From: Paenibacillus mesophilus
Lineage (GTDB): Bacteria > Bacillota > Bacilli > Paenibacillales > NBRC-103111
Direction of reading: 5' to 3'
Assembly (NCBI RefSeq): GCF_005938385.1
Contig: NZ_VCRA01000010.1
Location: forward strand, 1 to 64,000
Length of the DNA: 64,000 nucleotides
Part shown: piece after piece, positions 26,791 to 36,260 of the stretch
Layout: every line of letters starts with the position of its first letter
How positions within the stretch are numbered: the first letter of the stretch is position 1
Position numbers and translations under genes: made by a program
The notes under the pieces: generated by a model
Told to the model about the DNA's origin: nothing
Seen by the model: the letters and a program-made list of their open reading frames with translations, nothing else
Database searches by the model: none

Positions 26791-26818
26791 AGGCAGGGCG
26801 GACACGCCCTGTCTTTTC
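26791..26818 (+). terminator. Terminator after rpsR
   Basis: GGCAGGGCG pairs with CGCCCTGTC around GACA (one G-U), followed by TTTTCTTTTTC. It sits 20 nt past the rpsR stop. Confidence 0.85.
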
Positions 26819-26941
26819 TTTTTCATTAGGCAGGTTACGTAATTAAGAGAAAGTTAAGAATTACGGCTCATTCTCCTTAAGGTTTGCGCTGTACAATTAA
26901 GGCGTACCTACTAAGAGAAGATGAAAGAGGCTGGACCGGAT

Positions 26942-27439
26942 ATGACACAAGCTGAAGAACAAATGTTCCAACATGTATATAAGCAATACCAAGTACCCCT
27001 GTACCGCTATTTGGCACGCAGAACGGGAAATGATAGCGACGCCGCCGATTTGGCTCAAGAAACATTCGTTCGCATGTACGAGAAGCGGGTTCAGCCGGAA
27101 ACCGCGAAGGCATGGCTGTTCAAAACGGGCTATCATTTGTTCGTCGACCAATGGCGCAAAAAACGGAGATCGGTTCATGTACCGCTAGAGTCGATACCCG
27201 ACATGCCGGTACTGGATATATCGCCCGAAGGGGCGGCCGTAGGAGCCGAGCTGCGGATGGAAATAAGGCAGGCTCTGAACGAGCTGAAGCCGAGAGACCG
27301 CCAGGTGCTCTTAATGCTCATACAGCGGGGGCTCAGTTACAAGGAAATCGCGGAACATATCGGGGTTACGGAAAATGCGATCAAAACGTTAGTACACCGA
27401 GCGCGCAAACGGATGCGCGAACTGATGGAAGCGAGATGA
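26942..27439 (+). CDS. ECF-type RNA polymerase sigma factor
   Basis: About 165 residues. Region 2 shows YQVPLYRYLARRTGNDSDAADLAQETFVRMYEK, the -10 recognition helix, split here across family motifs; region 4 shows LKPRDRQVLLMLIQRGLSYKEIAEHIGVTENAIKTLVHRARKRM. I prefer ATG 26942 (AGAGG 12 nt upstream); ATG 26921 is 7 codons longer and has a weaker site. No anti-sigma gene follows: the next gene is convergent. The target regulon is not visible. Confidence 0.9.
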   Translation: MTQAEEQMFQHVYKQYQVPLYRYLARRTGNDSDAADLAQETFVRMYEKRVQPETAKAWLFKTGYHLFVDQWRKKRRSVHVPLESIPDMPVLDISPEGAAVGAELRMEIRQALNELKPRDRQVLLMLIQRGLSYKEIAEHIGVTENAIKTLVHRARKRMRELMEAR

Positions 27440-27459
27440 GAAATTGGATATAACGTAGA

Positions 27460-27482
27460 AGGCCACCCGGTTCGGGTGGCCT
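27460..27482. terminator. Strong hairpin between convergent genes
   Basis: AGGCCACCCG pairs perfectly with CGGGTGGCCT around GTT. T content after the stem is low on both strands, so it may be a weak or shared terminator for the sigma gene and the SGNH hydrolase gene. Confidence 0.6.
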
Positions 27483-27490
27483 GTTGCATT

Positions 27491-28723
27491 TTACGGATTA
27501 ATGTACGCGGTCCGGCTCTGCCCGACGTATTGCACGTCGAAGCCGAGCCCTTCGGCCATCAGGCGAAGAGGAATGTATGTTTTCGTCTCTCCGGCGCTTT
27601 CGTGGGAATGGGGAGGCGCGGACTCGATCTGCTTCGGAACGCCATTAATGACTATCGTAGTCGAGTCGATCGTGAGAGCGACGCTTTTGCCTTTGTAGCG
27701 GACGGTAGCTGTCTTGGTCGAGTCTTCCCATTCGACGGTTGCTCCGAGTCCTTCCGAATACTCGCGAAGCGGCACGAACGTACTGTCTTGGATCAACGCC
27801 GGCAAATGCACCGTATCGATCGTGCGTCCACCTACGACGACCGTAATCGGATCGGTTTTGGCCATATTGCTCCGGTATTCGCCCCAGATCGATTTCGCGA
27901 AAATTTCGGCCATTTTTTCGTAGCCGCTTTGGTTCGGATGAATGTCACGAACCGCTATATGCGAGTACAAGCCTTCGTTGCCTACGAAAGCCGCGGCTAC
28001 GGGAACGGCAGTTACATTGAAGTTGTTTTTGCGGAACGACTGCTCGACCTGCTTCAACGTCGCCGTGAACTGATCTTTCAGTTTCTGCGCCTTCGGGTAC
28101 TCGGTCTTCATTACGGCCGGGATCGGAGAGTATTGGTCGGCTACATAGACGCGGACGTTTTTGTTGATCGTGAATATGTTTTGGAGTACGGAGGTCAAAT
28201 TATCGGTATAGGTTTTCATCCAATTGGCGGAGAATGCAGCAAGCCCGGCGTCGTCCATCGTGGCGAGCTCCGTTACGATGCTCGTGCCGATATCGTTGCC
28301 GCCGATTGTAATGGTGATCAAGGTGGCAGCCGCAATATCCGCCTTTATTTTCGGCATATCGCTAACGACTTGATCGGCCCGCGGATCGGGCAGCTTCGGC
28401 TGAATGTCGGCGCCGCTCACTTTCTTGCCATCGACGACTGCTTGCAGCATCGTCTTCAGGCCGGTACTGGTCAGCCCTCCGATTCCATAATTTGTCGCGG
28501 TGGCACGACCGTGCAGAAGCGCTTGCTCGTACAGGCGATCGGAATAGCCGTAAGGCACGGAGGCCGTTGTCATCCCCGGCTCGAATCCGATCGCGAGGGA
28601 ATCGCCGAAGACAACATATTTTTCCGTGGACGGGGAGCCGGCGTCGGCAGCCAGGGCAGTTGGCGCAACGAGGGCAAGCAGCAGGCAGAAAGTCAAAACA
28701 AAGGAGAACAGTCGTTTGTTCAA
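27491..28723 (-). CDS. Secreted SGNH-type hydrolase with stalk domain
   Basis: A 410-residue secreted protein. The signal peptide KRLFSFVLTFCLLLALVAPTALA ends near residue 26. An SGNH/GDSL hydrolase domain follows: FGDSLAIGFEPG (catalytic Ser), GIGG, GGNDIG, and DIHPNQSGY (catalytic Asp-His). Residues about 295-410 are a copper amine oxidase N-terminal-like (stalk) domain (FVPLREYSEGLGATVEW, IPLRLMAEGLGFDV). TTG 28723 has GGGAGGG upstream. Probably an extracellular esterase or lipase tied to the envelope. Substrate unknown. Confidence 0.88.
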   Translation of the reverse strand: MNKRLFSFVLTFCLLLALVAPTALAADAGSPSTEKYVVFGDSLAIGFEPGMTTASVPYGYSDRLYEQALLHGRATATNYGIGGLTSTGLKTMLQAVVDGKKVSGADIQPKLPDPRADQVVSDMPKIKADIAAATLITITIGGNDIGTSIVTELATMDDAGLAAFSANWMKTYTDNLTSVLQNIFTINKNVRVYVADQYSPIPAVMKTEYPKAQKLKDQFTATLKQVEQSFRKNNFNVTAVPVAAAFVGNEGLYSHIAVRDIHPNQSGYEKMAEIFAKSIWGEYRSNMAKTDPITVVVGGRTIDTVHLPALIQDSTFVPLREYSEGLGATVEWEDSTKTATVRYKGKSVALTIDSTTIVINGVPKQIESAPPHSHESAGETKTYIPLRLMAEGLGFDVQYVGQSRTAYINP

Positions 28724-28953
28724 GGGTGTCCCTCCCGTAATCATATCAATCTTTTGTACAAACAATTCGCTTTCGCCGGGGGATTCACCTTCTTTACGAT
28801 AACTGGAAAATCGTGTTTTTTGCGGCAGTCCGGCGGACGGGACAGTCCCTGTCGTTTGTGCTATAATTTGTATCATAGCCGAACAAATGGAGCCGTTGTC
28901 TGGGAGCTGCGGAATCGGAATCGGAACAACCTGATTCATTAAGAGGTGACGTT

Positions 28954-29889
28954 TTGGTAAACAAGCAGGCTTTGCTTTGGAGCCTCATTCTTGTGGTGCT
29001 GCTCCTGCTCATTTTTACTCCATTGATCATGGTGGCGATCAGTTTGGCCATGATTCCGGTGGTCTATTTATTTGTCAAATTGGACACGAAACGATTTGTT
29101 CTTTATTATGTACTGTCACTGTTGGTCGTTTATGCCCTGACCGCGGCATTCGGAGCGGGTATTTTGGGCACGATCGCCTCGATTTTCTCGTTGTTTCTTC
29201 TTATTCCTAGCATCGTGATGGGAATCATGTACCGGAGGAAGGCATCGGCGCGTTCGGTCATCACGGGCGGGTCTGTGGCGCTTCTGGCGCAGCTGCTTCT
29301 GTTTCTGCTGCTCCTTACGCTGTTCGGGGTCCATGTCACGGATGAGATGCGGGAATTCGTCAGAGGCAGTCTGGATACGTTCCCGTCCGAGTTCAAACAA
29401 ATGCTGCCGGCTAACTTGATCGAGCAAGTGATCGAGATGATGATTCAACTGCTGCCGTTGTATTTGATCGGCTTGTCGTTCTATTACAGTGTCGTAACCC
29501 ACTGGTTGGCGCGGAAGGTGCTTAACCGCAGCGGGGAGTCGATTCCGGGCATGAAGCCGGCCAAAGAGTGGATGCTTCCGAAGTCGTTCGTCTGGTATTA
29601 TTTGATCGCGCTGGTGCTAAGCTTCATTTTCACCGAAGTGAACGGTTCGCTGATTGCGATGGTGCTGCTTAACGTCATTCCGCTCCTTATGTTCGCCTTT
29701 GCGATCCAGGCGTTCGGATTCTTCTTCTTCCTCGCCGAGGCAAGGGGATGGGCCAGAGCGGCGCCTGTTACGCTTGTGATCGTATCGATGCTGCTGATGC
29801 CGTTTCTGCCGGGATTTATGCAGCTGCTTACTTTACTCGGCTTGTTTGACGTCGCTTTCCCGATCCGAGGCAAGTTGAAGAAATCATAG
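28954..29889 (+). CDS. yybS: YybS family membrane protein (DUF2232)
   Basis: A 311-residue polytopic protein with about eight hydrophobic segments, for example LILVVLLLLIFTPLIMVAIS and FVWYYLIALVLSFIFTEV. This is the DUF2232/YybS position and profile: it sits immediately before gdpP and rplI as in B. subtilis yybS-yybT-rplI-dnaC. Function is unknown. TTG 28954 has GAGGTGA upstream. Confidence 0.85.
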   Translation: MVNKQALLWSLILVVLLLLIFTPLIMVAISLAMIPVVYLFVKLDTKRFVLYYVLSLLVVYALTAAFGAGILGTIASIFSLFLLIPSIVMGIMYRRKASARSVITGGSVALLAQLLLFLLLLTLFGVHVTDEMREFVRGSLDTFPSEFKQMLPANLIEQVIEMMIQLLPLYLIGLSFYYSVVTHWLARKVLNRSGESIPGMKPAKEWMLPKSFVWYYLIALVLSFIFTEVNGSLIAMVLLNVIPLLMFAFAIQAFGFFFFLAEARGWARAAPVTLVIVSMLLMPFLPGFMQLLTLLGLFDVAFPIRGKLKKS

Positions 29890-29908
29890 AAGTTTAGGAG
29901 CGAGCCGT

Positions 29909-31870
29909 ATGCCGAAGTTTTTGTTGAATCGATGGCACGGACTTCATATTTATTGGTCGTCGATCGCGATCCTTCTTCTGTCGATCGCGCTCTTCTTTTA
30001 TGAGTGGGTGCTCGGTGCCGCGGGTCTCGTGATCGGGGGAGTGCTGGCTTATTACACGCTGGCTGCGGAGAGGGCTTTCCGCAAAGGATTGAATCAATAT
30101 GTCGGGACGTTGTCGCATCGGATCAAGAAAGCGGGCAATGAAGTGTTCAACGAGCTGCCGATCGGCATCGTCCTCTACGACGAAGAGCGGATGATCGAGT
30201 GGCATAACGGTTTCGTCGGCAAAATGCTGGAACGCGAATCGGTGATCGGGGAACCGCTGCACGAGATATTACCGGGTTTGAAGGGCAAGGACGATAAAGA
30301 AAGCAAGCTCGAACTTACGATCGGCAAACAGATTTACCAGGTGCAGGTGAAGGCCGAGCATCGTCTTCTGTACTTCCAGGACGTAACGGCGCATAAGGCG
30401 TTGTCCAAAAAGTACGAGGAAGAAAAAATCGCGATCGGCATCGTCATGCTGGACAATCTGGACGAAGCTACACAAGGAATGGATGACCAGAGCCGCAGCG
30501 TCATGCTGGCGAAGGTGACGGGCGAGCTGACCGGATGGGCCCAAAAGTATGGCGTTTACCTTCGTCGTACCGCTTCCGACCGGTTCCTCATTTTCATGAA
30601 TAACAAATCGCTCAAGCAGCTGGAGCAAACGCGGTTCGAAGTGCTGGACGACGTACGCGATCTGACGATCGAATACAAGCTGCCGCTTACGCTAAGCATC
30701 GGGGTAGGCGCGGGGTCGGAAAGTCTGATCGAGCTCGGGCAGCTGGCGCAAACGAGTCTGGACATGTCGCTCGGACGCGGCGGCGACCAGGCGGCGGTTA
30801 AAGTCGGACAGCGGCTGTCGTTCTACGGCGGGCGATCGAATGCAGTGGAGAAGCGTACGCGCGTAAGGGCACGGGTCATTTCACACGCGCTGAGGGATTT
30901 GATTCGCGATAGCGACAAAGTGGTCATCATGGGTCACCGTATTCCCGATATGGACGCGATCGGAGCCGCTATAGGGGTACTAAAGGCCGTCCAAGTCAGC
31001 CAGAAAGAAGGGTATATCGTCCTGGAAGGGATGAACCCGTCCATCTTGAAGCTGATGGAAGCGATCAGAGAGGAAGAGAAGCTGCACAAATGGTTCATTA
31101 CACCGGAGCAGGCGATGCAGATTACGACACCGCGAAGTTTGGCGGTCGTAGTCGATACGCATAAAGCATCGATGGTCGCCGAACCGAGGCTTCTGCAGCA
31201 AACGCACCGCATCATGGTGATCGACCATCATCGGCGAAGCGAGGAATTTCTTAATGATGCCACGCTCGTCTATATGGAGCCGTATGCGTCGTCTACGTGC
31301 GAGCTTGTAACCGAGCTGCTGCAATATTTCCACGACCGGCTGTCGATGGATGTGCTGGAGGCGACGTCGTTACTGGCGGGTATTGTAGTCGACACGAAAA
31401 GCTTCTCGCTCCGCACCGGCGCGCGAACGTTCGAAGCGGCTTCGTTCCTGCGGCGCAACGGGGCCGATTCCGCGCTCATCCAGCGCATGCTGAAAGAGGA
31501 CCTGGAGCAGTATATCCGCAAGGCCGAAGTAATCAAGCACGCGGAAATCATGTACGACCATATTGCGGTGGCGGCGACGGCAGCGGGGCGCAAATATTCC
31601 CAATTGCTAATTGCGCAAGTAGCCGATACGCTTATCAATATGACGGATATTATGGCTTCATTCGTAGTCAGCGAGCGAACCGACGGGTTGATCGGCATTA
31701 GCGCCCGCTCGCTTGGGCAGATCAATGTCCAGGTCGTTATGGAACGGCTCGGAGGCGGCGGTCATTTGACCAACGCTGCGACGCAGCTGGAAGGAACCGT
31801 GGACGATGCGCTCGCGAAGCTGAAGCAGGTTTTGAAGCAGATGAATGAAGAGGAGGGGCTGTTCGAATGA
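29909..31870 (+). CDS. gdpP: Cyclic-di-AMP phosphodiesterase GdpP
   Basis: A 653-residue membrane enzyme that hydrolyses cyclic di-AMP. Two membrane helices (about residues 13-54) are followed by a PAS-like domain (to about 165), a degenerate GGDEF domain, and a DHH/DHHA1 phosphoesterase. Catalytic metal residues are Asp347 and Asp349 in HRIPDMDAIG and the DHH triad at 439-441. The C-terminus shows GGGGHLTNAA. It overlaps rplI by 4 nt (ATGA), so c-di-AMP turnover is transcriptionally and translationally tied to a ribosomal gene. Confidence 0.96.
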   Translation: MPKFLLNRWHGLHIYWSSIAILLLSIALFFYEWVLGAAGLVIGGVLAYYTLAAERAFRKGLNQYVGTLSHRIKKAGNEVFNELPIGIVLYDEERMIEWHNGFVGKMLERESVIGEPLHEILPGLKGKDDKESKLELTIGKQIYQVQVKAEHRLLYFQDVTAHKALSKKYEEEKIAIGIVMLDNLDEATQGMDDQSRSVMLAKVTGELTGWAQKYGVYLRRTASDRFLIFMNNKSLKQLEQTRFEVLDDVRDLTIEYKLPLTLSIGVGAGSESLIELGQLAQTSLDMSLGRGGDQAAVKVGQRLSFYGGRSNAVEKRTRVRARVISHALRDLIRDSDKVVIMGHRIPDMDAIGAAIGVLKAVQVSQKEGYIVLEGMNPSILKLMEAIREEEKLHKWFITPEQAMQITTPRSLAVVVDTHKASMVAEPRLLQQTHRIMVIDHHRRSEEFLNDATLVYMEPYASSTCELVTELLQYFHDRLSMDVLEATSLLAGIVVDTKSFSLRTGARTFEAASFLRRNGADSALIQRMLKEDLEQYIRKAEVIKHAEIMYDHIAVAATAAGRKYSQLLIAQVADTLINMTDIMASFVVSERTDGLIGISARSLGQINVQVVMERLGGGGHLTNAATQLEGTVDDALAKLKQVLKQMNEEEGLFE

Positions 31871-32310
31871 AAGTGATTTTTCTGAAAGACGTGAAGGGCC
31901 AGGGGAAAAAGGGAGAAGTCAAAGATTTGTCGGAAGGATACGTCCGCAACTTTTTGCTGCCGAAAGGGCTTGTAGCCGCGGCTTCCGAAGGGAACGTCAA
32001 GCAGCTGGAGCATCAGAAGCAATCGGAAGCGAAGCGCAAAGATAAGGAAAAGGCGGATGCTCAAGAGCTTGCTGCCAAGCTGGGCGAAATGATCGTCGTC
32101 ATCAAGTCGAAAGCCGGCGAAGGCGGCAGATTGTTCGGTTCGATTACGAGCAAGCAGATCGCGGAGGAGCTGGAGAAGAAAGGCATCCATCTCGACAAGC
32201 GCAAAATCGAAATGAACGATGCGATCCGTTCCCTCGGAACGACGACCGTGAAAGTGAAGCTGTATCCGGAAGTAACGGCCGAGCTTCGGGTTCAAGTGTC
32301 GGAAGAATGA
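31867..32310 (+). CDS. rplI: 50S ribosomal protein L9
   Basis: A 147-residue protein beginning MKVIFLKDVKGQGKKGEVKD with the N-terminal fold GYVRNFLLPKGLA-like, a long charged helix, and the C-terminal domain (GGRLFGSITSKQI). Standard L9. It overlaps the 3' end of gdpP and precedes dnaB by 28 nt. Confidence 0.98.
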   Translation: MKVIFLKDVKGQGKKGEVKDLSEGYVRNFLLPKGLVAAASEGNVKQLEHQKQSEAKRKDKEKADAQELAAKLGEMIVVIKSKAGEGGRLFGSITSKQIAEELEKKGIHLDKRKIEMNDAIRSLGTTTVKVKLYPEVTAELRVQVSEE

Positions 32311-32338
32311 GCGGCTTCCGCGAAAGAAGGAGTCTGGC

Positions 32339-33706
32339 ATGAACGGGGAACAGTTACTCGAAAACCGCATTCCGCCCCAAAACCTGGAGGCGGAGCAAGC
32401 GGTACTCGGAGCGATCCTGCTCGAAAGCGACTCGCTGATCACGGTCATGGAGCGGGTCGGCAGCGACGACTTCTACCGAACATCTCACCAACATATATTT
32501 GGTGCCATGCTGGAGCTCGCGCAGCAGAACGAGCCGATCGATCTGATTACGCTGACCGCCAGGCTGCAGGACAATCAGCAGCTGGAGGATATCGGCGGCG
32601 TCAGCTATTTGAGCCAATTGGCCAATGCGGTACCGACTGCGGCGAACGTGGACTATTACGCGCAAATCGTGGAAGAGAAGTCGATGCTTCGCAGACTGAT
32701 CCGTACGGCGACGCAAATCGTATCGAGCGGATATGCCGGCGAAGACGATGTAAGCAGCTTGCTTGGCGATGCGGAGAAGCGAATTCTGGAAATTTCGCAG
32801 CGCCAGTCGGGCAGCGGGTTCATATCCATTCGCGATGTGCTGATGGAAGTGTTCGAGAAGGTCGAGTTTCTATACAGCAATAAAGGCGGGGCGAGCGGAA
32901 TTCCGTCCGGCTTTCCGGATCTGGACCGGATGACGTCCGGCTTCCAAAGGTCCGACTTAATTATCGTAGCGGCGCGCCCATCCGTAGGGAAGACGGCGTT
33001 CTCGCTGAATATCGCCCAAAATGTCGGCGTAAGGGCGAAGGAGACGGTAGCCATCTTCAGTCTCGAGATGGGCGCCGCGCAGCTCGTCCAGCGGATGATA
33101 TGCGCGGAGGCGAACGTCGATGCGACACGGATGCGTACCGGTCATCTGGAAGGCGATGATTGGGAGAAGCTGACGATGGCGATCGGTACGCTGTCCGAAG
33201 CGAACATTTATATTGACGATTCTCCGTCCGTAACCGTAGCCGATATTCGGGCCAAGTGCCGCCGGCTGAAGCAAGAGAAAGGTCTCGGCATGATCTTGAT
33301 CGACTACTTGCAGCTTATTCAAGGCCGGGGCAAGGCCGGCGAGAACCGGCAGCAGGAAGTATCGGAAATATCCCGGACACTGAAGCAGATCGCGCGTGAG
33401 CTGAATGTGCCGGTCATCGCGCTGTCGCAGCTTAGCCGGGGCGTAGAGCAGCGGCAGGACAAGCGGCCGATGATGTCGGACTTGCGGGAATCGGGATCGA
33501 TCGAGCAGGATGCCGACATCGTGGCGTTTCTGTACCGCGACGACTACTACGACAAAGAGTCCGAGAAGAAAAATATTATCGAAATCATTATTGCCAAGCA
33601 GCGGAACGGCCCGGTCGGAACGGTGGAGCTCGCCTTTCTGAAAAACTACAACAAGTTCGTCAGTCTGGACCGCACGCATCAGGAGGCTGCCGCCGGAGCG
33701 GGCTGA
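32339..33706 (+). CDS. dnaB: Replicative DNA helicase DnaB (DnaC in B. subtilis)
   Basis: A 455-residue hexameric 5'-3' helicase. The N-terminal domain begins RIPPQNLEAEQAVLGAILL. The RecA-like core shows Walker A ARPSVGKTAFSLNIA, Walker B MILIDYLQLIQG, and LSQLSRGVEQRQDKRPMMSD. It loads at oriC through DnaA and the loader proteins. GAAGGAG lies upstream of the ATG. A strong terminator follows. Confidence 0.98.
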   Translation: MNGEQLLENRIPPQNLEAEQAVLGAILLESDSLITVMERVGSDDFYRTSHQHIFGAMLELAQQNEPIDLITLTARLQDNQQLEDIGGVSYLSQLANAVPTAANVDYYAQIVEEKSMLRRLIRTATQIVSSGYAGEDDVSSLLGDAEKRILEISQRQSGSGFISIRDVLMEVFEKVEFLYSNKGGASGIPSGFPDLDRMTSGFQRSDLIIVAARPSVGKTAFSLNIAQNVGVRAKETVAIFSLEMGAAQLVQRMICAEANVDATRMRTGHLEGDDWEKLTMAIGTLSEANIYIDDSPSVTVADIRAKCRRLKQEKGLGMILIDYLQLIQGRGKAGENRQQEVSEISRTLKQIARELNVPVIALSQLSRGVEQRQDKRPMMSDLRESGSIEQDADIVAFLYRDDYYDKESEKKNIIEIIIAKQRNGPVGTVELAFLKNYNKFVSLDRTHQEAAAGAG

Positions 33707-33770
33707 CCTGGCTATAAGCTTTGAAAAATGGCTTCACTTTTGGCGGATTCATAGGTATATGAATAATTTC

Positions 33771-33809
33771 CGAACAATTATACGGTCATCCGTGTAATTG
33801 TTCGTTTTT
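33771..33809 (+). terminator. Terminator after dnaB
   Basis: CGAACAATTA pairs with TAATTGTTCG, extended by ACGG-CCGT near the loop, and followed by TTTTTC. It ends the yybS-gdpP-rplI-dnaB unit. Confidence 0.85.
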
Positions 33810-33811
33810 CA

Positions 33812-33840
33812 TTGACATTACATAGGAGGACTGCTACACT
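33812..33840 (+). promoter_or_regulatory. Promoter of purA
   Basis: TTGACA (33812-33817), a 17-nt spacer and TACACT (33835-33840): an exact -35 with ideal spacing and a near-consensus -10. It starts right after the dnaB terminator and about 70 nt before purA. A small GGTGTG-CACACC hairpin lies in the leader. I see no clear purine (PurR) box. Confidence 0.8.
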
Positions 33841-33911
33841 GAAACTGCCGCCTTCGCTATTGCATTGCGGTGATCTCGGTGTGTCGTCACACCATAACTG
33901 GGGGTATGCGC

Positions 33912-35198
33912 ATGTCAACCGTAGTTGTAGTCGGATCCCAATGGGGCGATGAAGGAAAAGGCAAAATTACCGACTTTTTGGCCGAATCGGCTGAAGTAGT
34001 CGCTCGATATCAAGGCGGGAACAACGCCGGACATACGATTTTGATCCAGGACAAGAAGTACAAGCTGCATTTGATTCCATCCGGAATTTTCTATACGAAT
34101 AAAATTTGCGTGATCGGCAACGGTATGGTTATCAACCCGGCCGCGCTGATCGAAGAAATCAACTACATTCACGAGAACGGCTTCTCTACGGACAACCTGA
34201 AGGTCAGCGACCGCGCTCACGTGATTATGCCGTATCATCTGCTGCTCGACGGGTTGGATGAAGACCGCAAAGGCGCCAACAAGATCGGGACGACGCGCAA
34301 AGGGATCGGTCCGTGCTATATGGACAAGGCCGCCCGCAACGGCATTCGCATCGCGGACCTGATGGACGCGGAAGAGTTCGAGCGTAAGCTGCGCCACCTC
34401 GTAGCGGAGAAGAATACGCTGATCGAGCAAGTATACGGCGGTAAAGGGCTTGACGCCGATTCGATTCTTACCGAATATTTGGGCTACGCGGAAGTGCTGC
34501 GCCGTTATGTAACGGACACTTCGGTAGTTCTGAACGATGCAATCGATCAAGGCAAACGGGTATTGTTCGAAGGCGCGCAAGGCGTTATGCTCGACATCGA
34601 CCAAGGCACGTATCCGTTCGTTACTTCGTCCAACCCGACGGCGGGCGGCGTATGTATCGGTTCGGGCGTAGGTCCGACCAAAATCCACCAAATTATCGGC
34701 GTTGCCAAGGCGTACACGACGCGCGTAGGCGACGGTCCGTTCCCGACCGAGTTGAATAATGAGACGGGCGATTGGATCCGCGAGAAAGGCAACGAATACG
34801 GTACGACAACCGGCCGTCCGCGCCGCGTCGGCTGGTTCGACAGTGTCGTCGTTCGGCACGCAAGACGTGTCAGCGGGATTACCGGCTTGTCGCTCAATTC
34901 GATCGACGTGCTCTCCGGACTGGACACGGTCAAAATTTGTACCCATTACGAGTATCGCGGGGAAAAGATCGATTATTACCCGGCCAGCCTGAAAATGCTG
35001 TCCGAATGCAAAGCCGTATACGAAGAGCTGCCGGGCTGGAACGAAGACATCTCCGGCGCAAGATCGCTCGAGGACCTTCCGGAAGCGGCAAGACATTATG
35101 TGGAGCGCGTCTCCCAGCTGAGCGGGATTCCGATCTCGATCTTCTCCGTAGGCCGCAACCGCGAGCAGACGAATCTCGTCCGCCCGGTATACGCGTAA
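33912..35198 (+). CDS. purA: Adenylosuccinate synthetase
   Basis: A 428-residue GTP-dependent enzyme that makes adenylosuccinate from IMP and aspartate, the first step to AMP. It begins STVVVVGSQWGDEGKGKITD, the P-loop of the family, with GNNAGHT and TTTGRPRRVGWFD. I choose ATG 33912, since GGGGG lies 7 nt upstream; ATG 33906 is 1 nt from that site. The start given by the longer frame (33870) lies upstream of a ribosome site and is unlikely. Confidence 0.98.
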   Translation: MSTVVVVGSQWGDEGKGKITDFLAESAEVVARYQGGNNAGHTILIQDKKYKLHLIPSGIFYTNKICVIGNGMVINPAALIEEINYIHENGFSTDNLKVSDRAHVIMPYHLLLDGLDEDRKGANKIGTTRKGIGPCYMDKAARNGIRIADLMDAEEFERKLRHLVAEKNTLIEQVYGGKGLDADSILTEYLGYAEVLRRYVTDTSVVLNDAIDQGKRVLFEGAQGVMLDIDQGTYPFVTSSNPTAGGVCIGSGVGPTKIHQIIGVAKAYTTRVGDGPFPTELNNETGDWIREKGNEYGTTTGRPRRVGWFDSVVVRHARRVSGITGLSLNSIDVLSGLDTVKICTHYEYRGEKIDYYPASLKMLSECKAVYEELPGWNEDISGARSLEDLPEAARHYVERVSQLSGIPISIFSVGRNREQTNLVRPVYA

Positions 35199-35214
35199 TC
35201 CTAAATTAAAGAAG

Positions 35215-35260
35215 CAAGCCGCGCTTTTACGGCCACAGGTCGTGAAAGGCGGCTTTTTTT
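35215..35260 (+). terminator. Terminator after purA
   Basis: AAGCCGC and CTTTTACG pair with CGTGAAAG and GCGGCTT around a 9-nt loop, followed by a T run of seven. Of the 299-bp gap 35199-35497, the rest is the palindromic repeat at 35406-35472 and the promoter region of the next gene. Confidence 0.85.
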
Positions 35261-35405
35261 CGTATACCATTATAAATTTCAGGGTCCCCGCAAGGTATCT
35301 GGATAAGCACCGGAGCTTAGGCTTCACTATGTGGGGTTAGTTCGTTTTTCTTTTGTTCCGGTTTCAAGCTCCCCGTTTCCGTCAATACTGGTGATACAAG
35401 GAACG

Positions 35406-35472
35406 CTAGGGAACTTTAACGGAATAACGTTTCTGGTCGTCAGTCAGGGCGGTAATTCCGTTAAAGCTCCTA
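35406..35472. repeat. Palindromic repeat element, copy A
   Basis: A 67-bp element with terminal inverted repeats: AACTTTAACGGAAT on the left and ATTCCGTTAAAGCTCC on the right. Its right 40 bp (35435-35474) match the reverse complement of 61272-61311 at 39 of 40 positions, including the 19-bp core GGTCGTCAGTCAGGGCGGT. It lies between the purA terminator and the next gene. It encodes no transposase, so it resembles a small non-autonomous (MITE-like) or REP-like element. Confidence 0.8.
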
Positions 35473-35497
35473 ATCGTCAGAAGGTGGGAACGGAAGC

Positions 35498-36067
35498 ATG
35501 AAATTTTTAAGCTGGCTAAGCAAAATGATCGCAACCGTGTTACTAGTCGCAATCGTATCCGCAGCAACTACTTTTTATGTCATGCATGCGTATGTACAGC
35601 AAATGTTGAAGTCCTATGAAGCCGTATTGCCGATAAATCAGATTGATCTTACCGAATTTGTTGCAAATTTGTGGAACGGGTCGAATATAGTAGATCAAGG
35701 GGGTACGCCGCAAAAAGGAAAGGAGAGGGCGCCGCAGCCCGATTCCAGCACAGGTGTTACACCTCCGCAAGACGAGGCCGTTGCCGCTTGGTCGCAGACC
35801 GGTACGGAGGAGGGCCGGGGAAAAGATAAAGTGGTGATCAGTGCCGAACAATTCCAGAAGAAACGCGAAATGCTTTCGGAGGAAGATAAGGTTACCGTTT
35901 TTTCGATGCTCATTTCTCAACTGCCGCAAGATGAGCTTCAGCACATATCGACAAAACTCGAGGACGGTCTCACAGCTACGGAGCTTACGGAAATCGAGAA
36001 GATCGTGGAACGATACTTGCAGCCGGAGCAAGTTGCAAAATTGATGGATATTGTGAACAAATACTAG
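35498..36067 (+). CDS. Membrane-anchored hypothetical protein
   Basis: A 189-residue protein with one N-terminal membrane helix (MIATVLLVAIVSAATTFYVM, about residues 10-29), an acidic, Pro/Gly-rich linker (about 60-105), and a C-terminal helical domain (QFQKKREMLSEEDKVTVFSM ... YLQPEQVAKLMDIVNKY). I do not recognise the family. It lies between purA and the M23 peptidase gene, so a cell-envelope role is possible. The ATG has AGAAGGTGGG upstream. Confidence 0.8.
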   Translation: MKFLSWLSKMIATVLLVAIVSAATTFYVMHAYVQQMLKSYEAVLPINQIDLTEFVANLWNGSNIVDQGGTPQKGKERAPQPDSSTGVTPPQDEAVAAWSQTGTEEGRGKDKVVISAEQFQKKREMLSEEDKVTVFSMLISQLPQDELQHISTKLEDGLTATELTEIEKIVERYLQPEQVAKLMDIVNKY

Positions 36068-36158
36068 AAATGCCAGTTGATCCGATAGCGCCCAATTCCG
36101 TTCGTTGTAGATGCCGCCTGCCTTCACGGTCCTCTCTACTGCCTTTACCCACAGAAAG

Positions 36159-36188
36159 TTGAAACTGATAGACGGTCTGTGGTAAAGT
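36159..36188 (+). promoter_or_regulatory. Likely promoter of the M23 peptidase gene
   Basis: TTGAAA (36159-36164), an 18-nt spacer and TAAAGT (36183-36188), 72 nt before the ATG at 36261. Confidence 0.5.
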
Positions 36189-36260
36189 AAAAACATTGGT
36201 GTCGGCTTTTGTTGCCGAATGTTGCCAAGTTTCGTAAAAAACCAATGTAAGGAGAATCTC

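Noticed and set aside
28724..28939. Upstream extension of the SGNH hydrolase gene
   Set aside because: It would put 72 non-family residues before a clear signal peptide.
36219..36260. Upstream extension of the M23 gene
   Set aside because: A ribosome site lies inside the extension and directly before ATG 36261.
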